Notes under the pieces: model-generated
Seen by the model: the letters and a program-made list of their open reading frames with translations, nothing else
What the model was told of the DNA's origin: nothing
Database searches by the model: none
Source of the DNA: an uncultured Mediterraneibacter sp.
Lineage (GTDB): Bacteria; Bacillota; Clostridia; Lachnospirales; Lachnospiraceae
Assembly (NCBI GenBank): GCA_944381125.1
Contig: CALWKB010000051.1
Span: 1-32,278 of the forward strand
Direction of reading: 5' to 3'
Length of the DNA: 32,278 bases
In this document: positions 23,498-31,229 of the stretch, piece by piece
Position numbering within the stretch: position 1 is the stretch's first letter
How the letters are laid out: every line of letters starts with the position of its first letter
Program-made: the position numbers and the translations under genes

Positions 23498-26326
23498 ATG
23501 AGTCAAAACGGCAGAGACAACTCCGGGTTTATACACTGCGCGGAAGGATGCATCGGGTGCGGGATATGTGTAAAAAACTGTCCGGTAAACGCCATAAGCC
23601 TGGAAAACAGACAGGTGAAAATCGACGGCGGAAAATGTATTGCCTGCGGGATGTGCGCGGTGAAATGTCCACGGGGAGTACTGATGGATAATGCCGGGAT
23701 TTTTTCCCGGAGCGGAATGAAAAAAGGGAAAGAGACTTACTGCTTTACCGTAAACGGCGTTGTGCGCGGTACGGATGAGGACAAGCCGCTTCTGCGCTAC
23801 TTAAGAGACGATCTTCATCTGCATTCCGTAAAGGACGGCTGCAGCGAGGGCGCGTGCGGCACATGCACCATTCTTGTAGACGGCAAAGCGGTAAAATCCT
23901 GCGTGCTGACGACAAAGCTTGCGGCAGGGCGAGACATAGTTACGACAGAAGGACTCAGCGAAGCGGAGAAGGAAGCGTTTGTGTTCGCCTTCGGCTCAAA
24001 AGGATCGGTGCAGTGCGGATTCTGCATTCCGGGCATGGTGATGGCGGGAAAGGCGCTGATTGATAAAACGCCGGATCCGACGGAAGAAGAGATCAAAGAA
24101 GCGATCCGGGGAAATGTATGCCGCTGCACGGGATATAAGAAGATTATAGAGGGGATTCAGCTGGCGGCGGCGATTCTCCGGGGCGACGCCTCCATAGAAG
24201 AAGAACTGGAAAAAGGAGATGCGTACGGCGTAGGAAAGAGAGCGTTCCGGCTTGATGTGAGGGAAAAAGTACTCGGCTACGGAGAATATCCGGATGATGT
24301 GGAGATGGAGGGCATGGTGTACGCCTCGGCCGTCCGTTCCAGATATCCGCGGGCGCGGGTGCTTGATATCGACTGCGAAAAAGCCCGGGCGCTGCCCGGC
24401 GTCCTGGCGGTCCTCACGGCGGAAGACGTGCCGAATAATAAGGTCGGCCATCTGCAGCAGGACTGGGATGTAATGATTGCAAAGGGCGACGTCACGCGTT
24501 GCGTGGGGGACGCCATATGTCTTGTGGTGGCGGAGACAAGGAATACGCTTGAGAAAGCGAAAAAACTTGTAAAGATACAATACGAGGAACTTAGGCCGGT
24601 GACCTGTGTGAGGGAAGCGATGGCGGACGAAGCGCCGAGGATTCATTCAAAAGGAAATCTCTGTCAGAGCAGGCATGTGACCAGAGGAAATGCGAAAAAA
24701 GCTCTGGCGGAATCAAAATATGTCGTAACGCAGACCTATACGACTCCGTTTACAGAGCATGCGTTTCTGGAGCCGGAGTGCGCGGTGGCTTTTCCGTATA
24801 AAAACGGGGTGAAAGTATATTCTTCGGATCAGGGAGTTTATGATACGCGGCATGAGATTTCGATTATGTTCGGCTGGGAACCGGAGCGCGTCGTCGTAGA
24901 AAACAAACTGGTAGGCGGCGGCTTCGGAGGAAAAGAGGACGTATCCGCCCAGCATATTGCGGCGCTTGCCGCAGTTAAGGTGCAGCGTCCGGTCAAAGTA
25001 GTATTTTCGCGTCAGGAATCCATTCATTTTCATCCGAAACGTCACGCGATGGAAGGAACGTTTACGCTGGGATGCGATGAAAACGGTATTTTTACCGGAA
25101 TGGCCTGCGAGATTTATTTCGACACCGGAGCGTACGCATCCCTGTGCGGACCGGTTCTGGAGCGCGCCTGCACGCATTCGGTCGGGCCGTACTGTTATCA
25201 GAATACAGATATCCGGGGCTACGGATATTATACGAATAATCCTCCGGCCGGAGCGTTTCGGGGATTTGGCGTCTGCCAGAGCGAGTTCGCCCTGGAGTCC
25301 AACATTAATCTGCTTGCGGAAAAAGTCGGTATTTCACCGTGGGAAATCCGCTACCGCAATGCGATAGAACCCGGGAAGGTCCTTCCGAACGGCCAGATCG
25401 CGGACTGCTCTACCGCATTGAAAGAGGCGCTTCTGGCAGTGAAGGACGCCTATGAAAGAAATCCGGGCCGAGCGGGAATCGCCTGCGCCATGAAGAACGC
25501 GGGGGTCGGAGTCGGCCTGCCGGACAAAGGCCGCGCGAAACTTGTCGTGCATGACGGGAAAGTAGAACTGTACAGCGCCGCGTCCGATATCGGGCAGGGG
25601 TGCGCCACTGTATTTGTGCAGATGGTTGCCGAGACTACCGGGCTCGGGAAAAAAGATATTAAGAATATGGGAGCCAACTCCGAAGTGGCGCCGGATTCGG
25701 GCACAACCTCCGGGTCGCGTCAGACGCTGATTACCGGAGAGGCCGTGCGGATGGCCGCGGCGGATCTGAACGAGGCGCTTGCGCAGGCAGGAGGAGACCT
25801 GACAAAGCTGGAAGGAAGAGAATTTTTCGCCGAGTTTTTTGATCCGACCGATAAGCTGGGCGCCGACGTGCCTTATCCGAAGAGCCATGTGGCATATGGT
25901 TTTGCCGCCCACGTGGTAGTGCTGGACGATGACGGCAGAGTAAAAGAAGTCTATGCGGCTCATGACTCGGGGAAGGTAGTGAATCCTGTCGCGATTCAGG
26001 GACAGATTGAAGGAGGAGTCCTGATGGGGCTCGGATATGCACTGACAGAAGATTTTCCGCTCAAAGACTGTGTGCCTCAGGTAAAATATGGAACGCTGGG
26101 ACTTTTGCGGGCGCCGCAGATACCGGATATCCATGCCGTTTATGTGGAAAAGGAGCAGCTCCTTCCTTTTGCGTACGGGGCAAAAGGAATCGGCGAGATC
26201 GCGACGATTCCCACCGCGCCCGCGGCGCAGGGCGCATATTACGCCATGGATCATGTCCTTCGGACAAAGCTTCCGATGGAGGATACGTATTATTCCAAAA
26301 AGCAGAAGGCGGTGACGTGTTCATGA
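23498..26326 (+). CDS. xdhD: Selenium-dependent molybdenum hydroxylase (xanthine dehydrogenase type) with N-terminal ferredoxin domain
   Basis: ATG 23498 is 9 bases after GAGGAG; 942 residues. Residues 14-60 carry two 4Fe-4S motifs (CIGCGICVKNCP, CIACGMCAVKCP). Residues 80-220 carry two 2Fe-2S motifs (Cys115/120/123/135 and Cys173/176/208/210). From about 245 it is the Mo-binding region, with VGGGFGGKEDV, PPAGAFRGFGVCQSEFALES, SDIGQGCATVFVQM and KGIGEIATIPTAP (catalytic Glu about 900). It resembles XdhD-type selenium-dependent enzymes and is flanked by the yqeC and yqeB maturation genes. No selenocysteine is implied; selenium would be in the cofactor. No FAD domain is present, so the electron partner is uncoded here or may be YgfK. 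Confidence 0.9.
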   Translation: MSQNGRDNSGFIHCAEGCIGCGICVKNCPVNAISLENRQVKIDGGKCIACGMCAVKCPRGVLMDNAGIFSRSGMKKGKETYCFTVNGVVRGTDEDKPLLRYLRDDLHLHSVKDGCSEGACGTCTILVDGKAVKSCVLTTKLAAGRDIVTTEGLSEAEKEAFVFAFGSKGSVQCGFCIPGMVMAGKALIDKTPDPTEEEIKEAIRGNVCRCTGYKKIIEGIQLAAAILRGDASIEEELEKGDAYGVGKRAFRLDVREKVLGYGEYPDDVEMEGMVYASAVRSRYPRARVLDIDCEKARALPGVLAVLTAEDVPNNKVGHLQQDWDVMIAKGDVTRCVGDAICLVVAETRNTLEKAKKLVKIQYEELRPVTCVREAMADEAPRIHSKGNLCQSRHVTRGNAKKALAESKYVVTQTYTTPFTEHAFLEPECAVAFPYKNGVKVYSSDQGVYDTRHEISIMFGWEPERVVVENKLVGGGFGGKEDVSAQHIAALAAVKVQRPVKVVFSRQESIHFHPKRHAMEGTFTLGCDENGIFTGMACEIYFDTGAYASLCGPVLERACTHSVGPYCYQNTDIRGYGYYTNNPPAGAFRGFGVCQSEFALESNINLLAEKVGISPWEIRYRNAIEPGKVLPNGQIADCSTALKEALLAVKDAYERNPGRAGIACAMKNAGVGVGLPDKGRAKLVVHDGKVELYSAASDIGQGCATVFVQMVAETTGLGKKDIKNMGANSEVAPDSGTTSGSRQTLITGEAVRMAAADLNEALAQAGGDLTKLEGREFFAEFFDPTDKLGADVPYPKSHVAYGFAAHVVVLDDDGRVKEVYAAHDSGKVVNPVAIQGQIEGGVLMGLGYALTEDFPLKDCVPQVKYGTLGLLRAPQIPDIHAVYVEKEQLLPFAYGAKGIGEIATIPTAPAAQGAYYAMDHVLRTKLPMEDTYYSKKQKAVTCS

Positions 26327-27243
26327 GATTTGGCGCGGTAATCGCGGCCGCCGGAATTCCCGGCGGCTTTGCCGCTTACGACAGGGCGGAGCACGCGGAC
26401 GGCCCGGATATGGTGCGGAGAATGATCCGGGTATTTCATCAGGCAGGGGTGGAAGATATCGCCGTGGTGACCGGATATAAGGCTGAAGAGACGGAAAAAC
26501 GGCTGGCAAAGCTGGGAGCGGTGTTTTTAAGAAACCCCGGATATGCAGGGGAGCAGATGCTGGATTACGCGGTGCGCGGACTGGATTATCTGAGCCGCGG
26601 ATGCCGGAAAATATTTTTCTGCCCTGCCGATGTGCCGTTATTTTCGGCGGAGACAGTGCGCGCAATGGCGGGAATAAACTCGCCGGTAGTCATTCCCGCG
26701 TATAAGGGGCGGAAAGGACATCCGATTCTGATCGACGCGGAAATTGTGCCTGCAATCCGATCATACAGGGGAGAACGGGGCCTGAAGGGAGCGGTTGACG
26801 CTTCCGGCGCGGAAGTTTTCCTGCTTGAGGTGGCGGATCCGGGCGTCGCCGTCCGCGCCGGGGAAGACCGCGTTTTTGAGACAATGGCCGCCGACAGGGA
26901 AATCAGTCCGATTTATGCAAGAGTGAAAGTACAGCTTGTAAGAAACGCCCCGTTCTTCGGGCCGGGAATCGTAACGCTTCTGAAACAGATACAGGCGCTC
27001 GGCTCTGTGCGGGAGGCGTGTGAAAAAACAGGAATGTCCTACAGTAAAGGATGGAGCCTGATCCGTACGGCGGAACGGGAACTGGGATACACGATTGTGG
27101 AACGGAGCCCGGGAGGAAAAGGGGGAGGCGCCGCCGAGGTGAACAGCCGCGGCCTTGCGCTTCTTGAGCGGTATGAGCGGTTTGAAAAGGAAATAGCCGA
27201 TATCGCCCGGGAAAAGTACCGGGAGATTTTTGCAGAAAAATAA
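26323..27243 (+). CDS. MobA-like domain fused to a ModE-type winged HTH domain
   Basis: The ATG at 26323 overlaps the xdhD stop (ATGA), so translation is coupled; 306 residues. Residues 1-190 have a MobA-like nucleotidyltransferase fold (VEDIAVVTGYKAEETEKRLA, FFCPADVPLFS, YKGRKGHPILID), but the signature loop is degraded: AAAGIPGGFAAYDR lacks the usual Arg-Met and Lys. Residues about 205-306 are a ModE/LysR-type winged HTH (GSVREACEKTGMSYSKGWSL, TIVERSPGGKGGGAAEVNSR). No molybdate-binding Mop domain follows. It may be a regulator that senses cofactor through a catalytically weakened domain; it sits just before modABC. Function is inference. Confidence 0.82.
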   Translation: MRFGAVIAAAGIPGGFAAYDRAEHADGPDMVRRMIRVFHQAGVEDIAVVTGYKAEETEKRLAKLGAVFLRNPGYAGEQMLDYAVRGLDYLSRGCRKIFFCPADVPLFSAETVRAMAGINSPVVIPAYKGRKGHPILIDAEIVPAIRSYRGERGLKGAVDASGAEVFLLEVADPGVAVRAGEDRVFETMAADREISPIYARVKVQLVRNAPFFGPGIVTLLKQIQALGSVREACEKTGMSYSKGWSLIRTAERELGYTIVERSPGGKGGGAAEVNSRGLALLERYERFEKEIADIAREKYREIFAEK

Positions 27244-27264
27244 GGCAGGACGCCCCTGCCTTTT
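27242..27264 (+). terminator. Intrinsic terminator after the ssnA-xdhD operon
   Basis: AAGGCAGG and CCTGCCTT form an 8-bp stem with a 5-base loop, ending in TTTT. It overlaps the stop codon of the preceding gene. Confidence 0.8.
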
Positions 27265-27274
27265 ATCCTCAAAG

Positions 27275-27298
27275 CGATTGTTTTTTAAAAAATAATCG
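27275..27298. promoter_or_regulatory. 24-bp near-perfect palindrome in the modA promoter, candidate operator
   Basis: CGATTGTTTTTTAAAAAATA followed by ATCG is symmetric except for one position pair. It fills the space between the -35 and -10 of modA, so a bound protein would block RNA polymerase. CG-rich ends around an AT core are reminiscent of ModE sites. Confidence 0.5.
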
Positions 27299-27306
27299 AA
27301 TATAAT
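27278..27306 (+). promoter_or_regulatory. Promoter of modABC
   Basis: TTGTTT (27278-27283), 17 bases, perfect TATAAT (27301-27306), 33 bases before the modA ATG. Confidence 0.7.
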
Positions 27307-27339
27307 AAAGAAAAATGATCATCACAGGAGGAGGAAAGG

Positions 27340-28212
27340 ATGAGAAAAAAGATAATGGCGGCAGTTCTGGCCGCGGCTCTGACCGTATCTGCGGCCGCCT
27401 GCGGGAACAGCGGAGAGGAAAAATCCGACGCCGGGAAAGAGACGCATGAAAGCGCCGGCGAAGAGACGGAAATACAGGTGTTTATCGCGGCAAGCCTGAA
27501 TACGGTTATGACGGAAATCGCGGAAAAGTATAACGAATCCCATCCGGATGTAAAAATCACTTTTAACGCAGACAGCTCGGGAACTCTGCTGACACAGATC
27601 CGGGAAGGGTACGAATGCGATCTTTTCTTTTCCGCGGCGCAGAAGCAGATGGACGATCTGGAAGCAGACGGCCTTATGGCGGAAGGGACGAGAGCCGATG
27701 TGGTTAATAATCAGGTGGTGGTTGTTACCCTGAAAGGCAGCGGCACGAAAGTCACGGGCCTGGAAAATCTCGGAGACGCGCAGAGTATCGCGCTGGCCGG
27801 GGGCAGCGTTCCTGTTGGAAGATATACAAGGCAGGCGCTGATCAGTCTGGGAATGCTTCCGGACGGCGGCGACCCGGCGGCCATTACCACCAGGGAAGTA
27901 TCAGAAGCGCTCGGAGGCGTGGAGATCAGCGAACAGGATAATGTGAGCAAGGTTCTGACTGCAGTGGCGGAAGGCTCCTGCGAGGTGGGAACAACATATT
28001 ATTCCGATACATACGGTTATGAGGAGGATCTTGATATTCTCGAAAAGGTAAGCTATGATCTGACCGGAGATGTGATTTATCCGGTCGCCCGTGTGATCAA
28101 TGAGGAGGCGGACGAGGCTCAGACGGACGCGGCGGAGGATTTCCGGAAGTATATCCTTTCGGATGAGGCAAAAGAAATATTTGAAGCGTATTATTTCGAC
28201 ACGGATGTATAG
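27340..28212 (+). CDS. modA: Molybdate ABC transporter substrate-binding lipoprotein
   Basis: 290 residues from ATG 27340 after AGGAGGAGGAAAGG. The N terminus is a lipoprotein signal: basic MRKKI, a hydrophobic stretch, and VSAAAC with Cys21 as the lipidated residue, followed by a charged linker. The mature part matches ModA: VFIAASLNTVMTEIAEKYNE, FNADSSGTLLTQI, CDLFFSAAQKQMDDL and LAGGSVPVGRYTRQAL. It captures molybdate (or tungstate) outside the membrane and hands it to ModB. First gene of modABC, which serves the molybdenum enzymes encoded upstream. Confidence 0.95.
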   Translation: MRKKIMAAVLAAALTVSAAACGNSGEEKSDAGKETHESAGEETEIQVFIAASLNTVMTEIAEKYNESHPDVKITFNADSSGTLLTQIREGYECDLFFSAAQKQMDDLEADGLMAEGTRADVVNNQVVVVTLKGSGTKVTGLENLGDAQSIALAGGSVPVGRYTRQALISLGMLPDGGDPAAITTREVSEALGGVEISEQDNVSKVLTAVAEGSCEVGTTYYSDTYGYEEDLDILEKVSYDLTGDVIYPVARVINEEADEAQTDAAEDFRKYILSDEAKEIFEAYYFDTDV

Positions 28213-28271
28213 CCGGCGGATCAGGGGAAGAGCGCTTTTTCAGAAAGGAAGAACAGATACCGGTCCGCCGG
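28213..28271 (+). other. Stem-loop between modA and modB
   Basis: CCGGCGGA (28213-28220), starting right after the modA stop, pairs perfectly with TCCGCCGG (28264-28271). No T run follows. Such elements often stabilise the upstream binding-protein mRNA relative to the permease; that is inference. Confidence 0.45.
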
Positions 28272-28305
28272 AGAAAATCACCGGAGGACAAAGAGGAGGA
28301 AATCA

Positions 28306-29010
28306 ATGGAAGAGATTGTGAATATTTTGAAAGAACTGGACTGGAGTCCCCTTGCCATTACGCTGAAAACCGGGGTGGTGGCTACTGTTATCTCTTTTTT
28401 TCTCGGGATATACGCGGCCAGAAAAGTGGTAAAAGCATCTCCCGGGGTAAAAGCGGTGATCGATGGAATCCTGACTCTGCCCATGGTACTTCCGCCTACC
28501 GTGGCGGGATTTTTCCTCCTTCTTTTGTTCAGCAGAAGGAGGCCTCTGGGAGAATTTCTTTTTGAAGAATTTGGCTTTAAAGTGGTACAGACGTGGCTTG
28601 GTTGTATTATTGCCGCGACGGTCATTGCGTTTCCGCTGATGTACCGGAATGCCAGAGCGGCCATGGAGCAGGTGGATGTGAATCTGATTTATGCGGCGCG
28701 TACGCTGGGCATGCCGGAATACCTGATATTCTGGAAAGTTGTAATTCCCGCCGCAGGGCCCGGCATCGCCTCCGGCACTATTCTCACATTTGCAAGGGCG
28801 CTGGGAGAATACGGCGCCACATCTATGCTGGCGGGAAATATACCGGGAAAGACGGGGACGATTTCTCAGAAAATTGCGATGGTTATTCAGGACGGAGACT
28901 ATCTGACGGCCGGCATCTGGGTGGCGGTTGTTATGATAATTGCGTTTCTGATTATTTTTCTGATGAATCTCATATCCGGCCGGAAGATGAAAAATGTGGG
29001 GAGGTGGTAG
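28306..29010 (+). CDS. modB: Molybdate ABC transporter permease
   Basis: 234 residues from ATG 28306 after GAGGAGGAAATCA. It is a hydrophobic membrane protein with about five spans. The MetI-type coupling loop is visible in AARTLGMPEYLIFWKVVIPA followed by ARALGEYGATSML, and LPMVLPPTVAGFFLLLLF is characteristic of ModB. It forms the membrane channel of the ModABC importer; modC starts 3 bases after its stop. Confidence 0.95.
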   Translation: MEEIVNILKELDWSPLAITLKTGVVATVISFFLGIYAARKVVKASPGVKAVIDGILTLPMVLPPTVAGFFLLLLFSRRRPLGEFLFEEFGFKVVQTWLGCIIAATVIAFPLMYRNARAAMEQVDVNLIYAARTLGMPEYLIFWKVVIPAAGPGIASGTILTFARALGEYGATSMLAGNIPGKTGTISQKIAMVIQDGDYLTAGIWVAVVMIIAFLIIFLMNLISGRKMKNVGRW

Positions 29011-29013
29011 GGC

Positions 29014-30054
29014 ATGAGTATCTCCTTACATATCCGAAAAAAACTGGATACTTTTGTCCTCGACGTAAGCTTTGACAGCCGGGCAAAAAGAATCGGCATA
29101 CTCGGAGCTTCCGGATGCGGAAAAAGCATGACGCTGAAAAGCATCGCGGGTATTGCGACTCCTGACGGGGGAAAGATAGAAGCGGACGGAAGAGTGCTGT
29201 TTGACAGCGCGTCAAAAATTAATATAAAACCTCAGAAACGAAGAGCCGGATATCTGTTTCAGAACTACGCCTTGTTTCCGACCATGACAGTAGCGGAAAA
29301 TATAGGAGCGGGCCTGAGGTGCGGCAAAGCTGAAAAGGCGGAGCGTATAGGGAAGATGGTGGAAAAGTTCCGCCTGCAGGGACTGGAACAGAGGCTTCCG
29401 GCGCAGTTGTCGGGAGGGCAGCAGCAAAGAACAGCTCTGGCGCGTATTATGGCGTATGAACCCGATATTATTTTGCTGGACGAGCCGTTTTCTGCTCTGG
29501 ATATGTACCTGAAGGACCGGCTTCAGAGAGAACTTGCGGAAATGCTTGAAGATTATGAAGGAACGGTAATAATGGTATCGCATAACAGAGATGAAATTTA
29601 CCGGTTCAGTGAGGAACTTCTGATTATGGATCAGGGGAAAATAGAAGTATGCGGGAAGACAGAAGAGATATTTGCGGATCCGGTAAGCAGGACTGCCGCC
29701 GGACTTACCGGGTGCAAGAACTTTTCACGGCTTCTCAGAACAGGAGCTCATACGGCGCTGGCTTTGGACTGGGGAGTATCGGTCCTGACGGAAAAAAAGG
29801 AGATTCCGGAGGACGCGGAATGGATCGGATACCGGGCCCACGATTTTATTCCGGTCTGGGGGGAGGGAGGCGTGAATATGCTGAAGTTTGAGCCGGAAAG
29901 CAGCGCCAGGCTCCCCTTTGAACATAATTATTATATAAAAGCAGAAGAAACGGTATGCTGGTTCGTGCAGCGTGAAAGGCTGAAAGAGATCGAAGAGAAG
30001 GGCTGTCCGGATTATTTAAAACTGTCGGAAGAAAAAATGCTGTTTTTAAAATGA
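29014..30054 (+). CDS. modC: Molybdate ABC transporter ATP-binding protein
   Basis: 346 residues from ATG 29014 (GGGGAGG upstream, within the end of modB). Walker A is GASGCGKSM (31-39), Q-loop YLFQNYALFPTM, signature LSGGQQQRTALARIM and Walker B IILLDEPFSALD, followed by the switch histidine in VSHNRDE. It powers molybdate import. The C-terminal 110 residues are where ModC normally has a Mop/TOBE domain; here I see only a diverged segment (GVSVLTEKKEIPEDAEWIGY, RAHDFIPVW), so molybdate feedback at that site is uncertain. The 108 bases after the stop hold only the next promoter. Confidence 0.93.
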   Translation: MSISLHIRKKLDTFVLDVSFDSRAKRIGILGASGCGKSMTLKSIAGIATPDGGKIEADGRVLFDSASKINIKPQKRRAGYLFQNYALFPTMTVAENIGAGLRCGKAEKAERIGKMVEKFRLQGLEQRLPAQLSGGQQQRTALARIMAYEPDIILLDEPFSALDMYLKDRLQRELAEMLEDYEGTVIMVSHNRDEIYRFSEELLIMDQGKIEVCGKTEEIFADPVSRTAAGLTGCKNFSRLLRTGAHTALALDWGVSVLTEKKEIPEDAEWIGYRAHDFIPVWGEGGVNMLKFEPESSARLPFEHNYYIKAEETVCWFVQRERLKEIEEKGCPDYLKLSEEKMLFLK

Positions 30055-30113
30055 GATCATTATGAAAATCACCGGAATGCCGGGTATATTTTCGGCTATT
30101 TGAACTGTTTTTC

Positions 30114-30142
30114 TTGCCATATAGTTTCAATTACTATATAAT
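30114..30142 (+). promoter_or_regulatory. Promoter of the DUF1836 gene with an internal inverted repeat
   Basis: TTGCCA (30114-30119), 17 bases, perfect TATAAT (30137-30142). The spacer is almost entirely an inverted repeat, ATATAGT-(7)-ACTATAT (30119-30139), a candidate operator. Confidence 0.65.
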
Positions 30143-30162
30143 GAAGACATTGGGGTGATAAT

Positions 30163-30771
30163 ATGACAATTGATACAAACGATATACTGAACAGCATTCT
30201 GGAAAGCCTCTCCCGTATTGATTATATCCGTCCGGAAGAGATACCGAATATCGACCTGTATATGGATCAGGTCACAACGTTCATGGACACACAGCTTGCG
30301 TCTACAAAGAGATACGGCGGGGATAAGATTCTGACAAAGACAATGATCAACAATTACACGAAGAACAATCTTCTGCCGCCGCCGGAAAAGAAGAAATACT
30401 CAAGGGAGCATCTGCTTTTACTGATTTTCATTTATTATTTTAAAAATATTCTGTCCATCAAAGATATTGAGACGGTTCTGAAGCCTCTGAAAGAGAAGTA
30501 TTTTCAGGGGGAGGAAGAGATAGAGCTGGCTGATCTGTATGACGAGATATGCAGTCTGGAAAAAAGCCGCATCGAACAGCTGCAGACGGCTGTCAAAGCC
30601 GATTATGACCGTTCGCGGGAGACGTTTTCGGACGTCAGGGACAGGGAAAGCAGAGAGGAACTTCAGCTTTTTGCTTTTATATGCAGTCTGAGTTTTGACG
30701 TGTATCTGAAGAAAACAATGATTGAAAAAATAATTGACGGGATTTCCGCTGAAAAGAAACCCGAAGAATAA
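30163..30771 (+). CDS. DUF1836 domain-containing protein
   Basis: 202 residues from ATG 30163, with GGGGTGATAAT upstream. The sequence RYGGDKILTKTMINNYTKNN and LLPPPEKKKYSREHLLLLIF is the conserved DUF1836 core, which looks like a MerR-like winged helix (residues about 50-110). The remainder is helical and charged. The family is common in Firmicutes and its function is unknown; a DNA-binding role is a reasonable guess, and the inverted repeat in its own promoter would fit autoregulation. No link to purine metabolism is visible. Confidence 0.85.
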   Translation: MTIDTNDILNSILESLSRIDYIRPEEIPNIDLYMDQVTTFMDTQLASTKRYGGDKILTKTMINNYTKNNLLPPPEKKKYSREHLLLLIFIYYFKNILSIKDIETVLKPLKEKYFQGEEEIELADLYDEICSLEKSRIEQLQTAVKADYDRSRETFSDVRDRESREELQLFAFICSLSFDVYLKKTMIEKIIDGISAEKKPEE

Positions 30772-30775
30772 GACG

Positions 30776-30819
30776 CCGCAGCCCCGGAAAGTGATTTCCT
30801 TCACTCTCCGGGGCTGCGG
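30776..30819. terminator. Bidirectional terminator between DUF1836 and yerC genes
   Basis: CCGCAGCCCCGGA pairs over 13 bp with TCCGGGGCTGCGG, and the stem continues with AGTGA/TCACT after a mismatch. ATTTT follows rightward. It lies between convergent genes. Confidence 0.8.
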
Positions 30820-30834
30820 ATTTTACCGTACGGA

Positions 30835-31125
30835 TTATTCTCTGCCGATTCTTTCGAATACCATGTCGTATCCGTCATTCCCATAGTTCAGAGACCGGTT
30901 CACCCGGCTGATTGTAGCGGTGGAAGCGCCTGTCTTTTCCGCGATTTCAAGGTATGTCTTCTGCTCCCGGAGCATCTTCGCCACTTCGAATCTCTGAGAG
31001 AGAGAAAGCAGTTCGTTGATCGTGCAGATATCTTCAAAAAACGTATAACATTCTTCTTTATTTTTCAGACTGAGAATAGCGCTGAAGAGATAGTCAACAG
31101 CTTCTGTCCGGATTTTTTTGCTCAT
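30835..31125 (-). CDS. YerC/TrpR-like HTH regulator
   Basis: 96 residues from ATG 31125 (AAAGGGGATTGG upstream). FEDICTINELLSLSQRFEVA and KMLREQKTYLEIAEKTGAST, then ATISRVNRSLNYGNDGYDMV, match the YerC/YecD group of TrpR-superfamily proteins, a short all-helical HTH dimer. Regulatory target is unknown; most family members are annotated only by fold. It is a short single gene bounded by terminators on both sides, and I could not identify its promoter with confidence. Confidence 0.9.
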   Translation of the reverse strand: MSKKIRTEAVDYLFSAILSLKNKEECYTFFEDICTINELLSLSQRFEVAKMLREQKTYLEIAEKTGASTATISRVNRSLNYGNDGYDMVFERIGRE

Positions 31126-31162
31126 GATTATCCAATCCCCTTTTCAGATTACTCTAACAGAT

Positions 31163-31193
31163 AAAAACGGCAGCCTGTTTTCCGGCTACCGTT
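31163..31193 (-). terminator. Intrinsic terminator of the PHP phosphoesterase gene
   Basis: On the minus strand AACGGTAGCC and GGCTGCCGTT form a stem with one mismatch, an 8-base loop and a TTTTT run. It lies between the PHP gene and yerC. Confidence 0.8.
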
Positions 31194-31229
31194 ACATTTT
31201 AGCACACTAAATTCTTAAAGTCCACCTTT

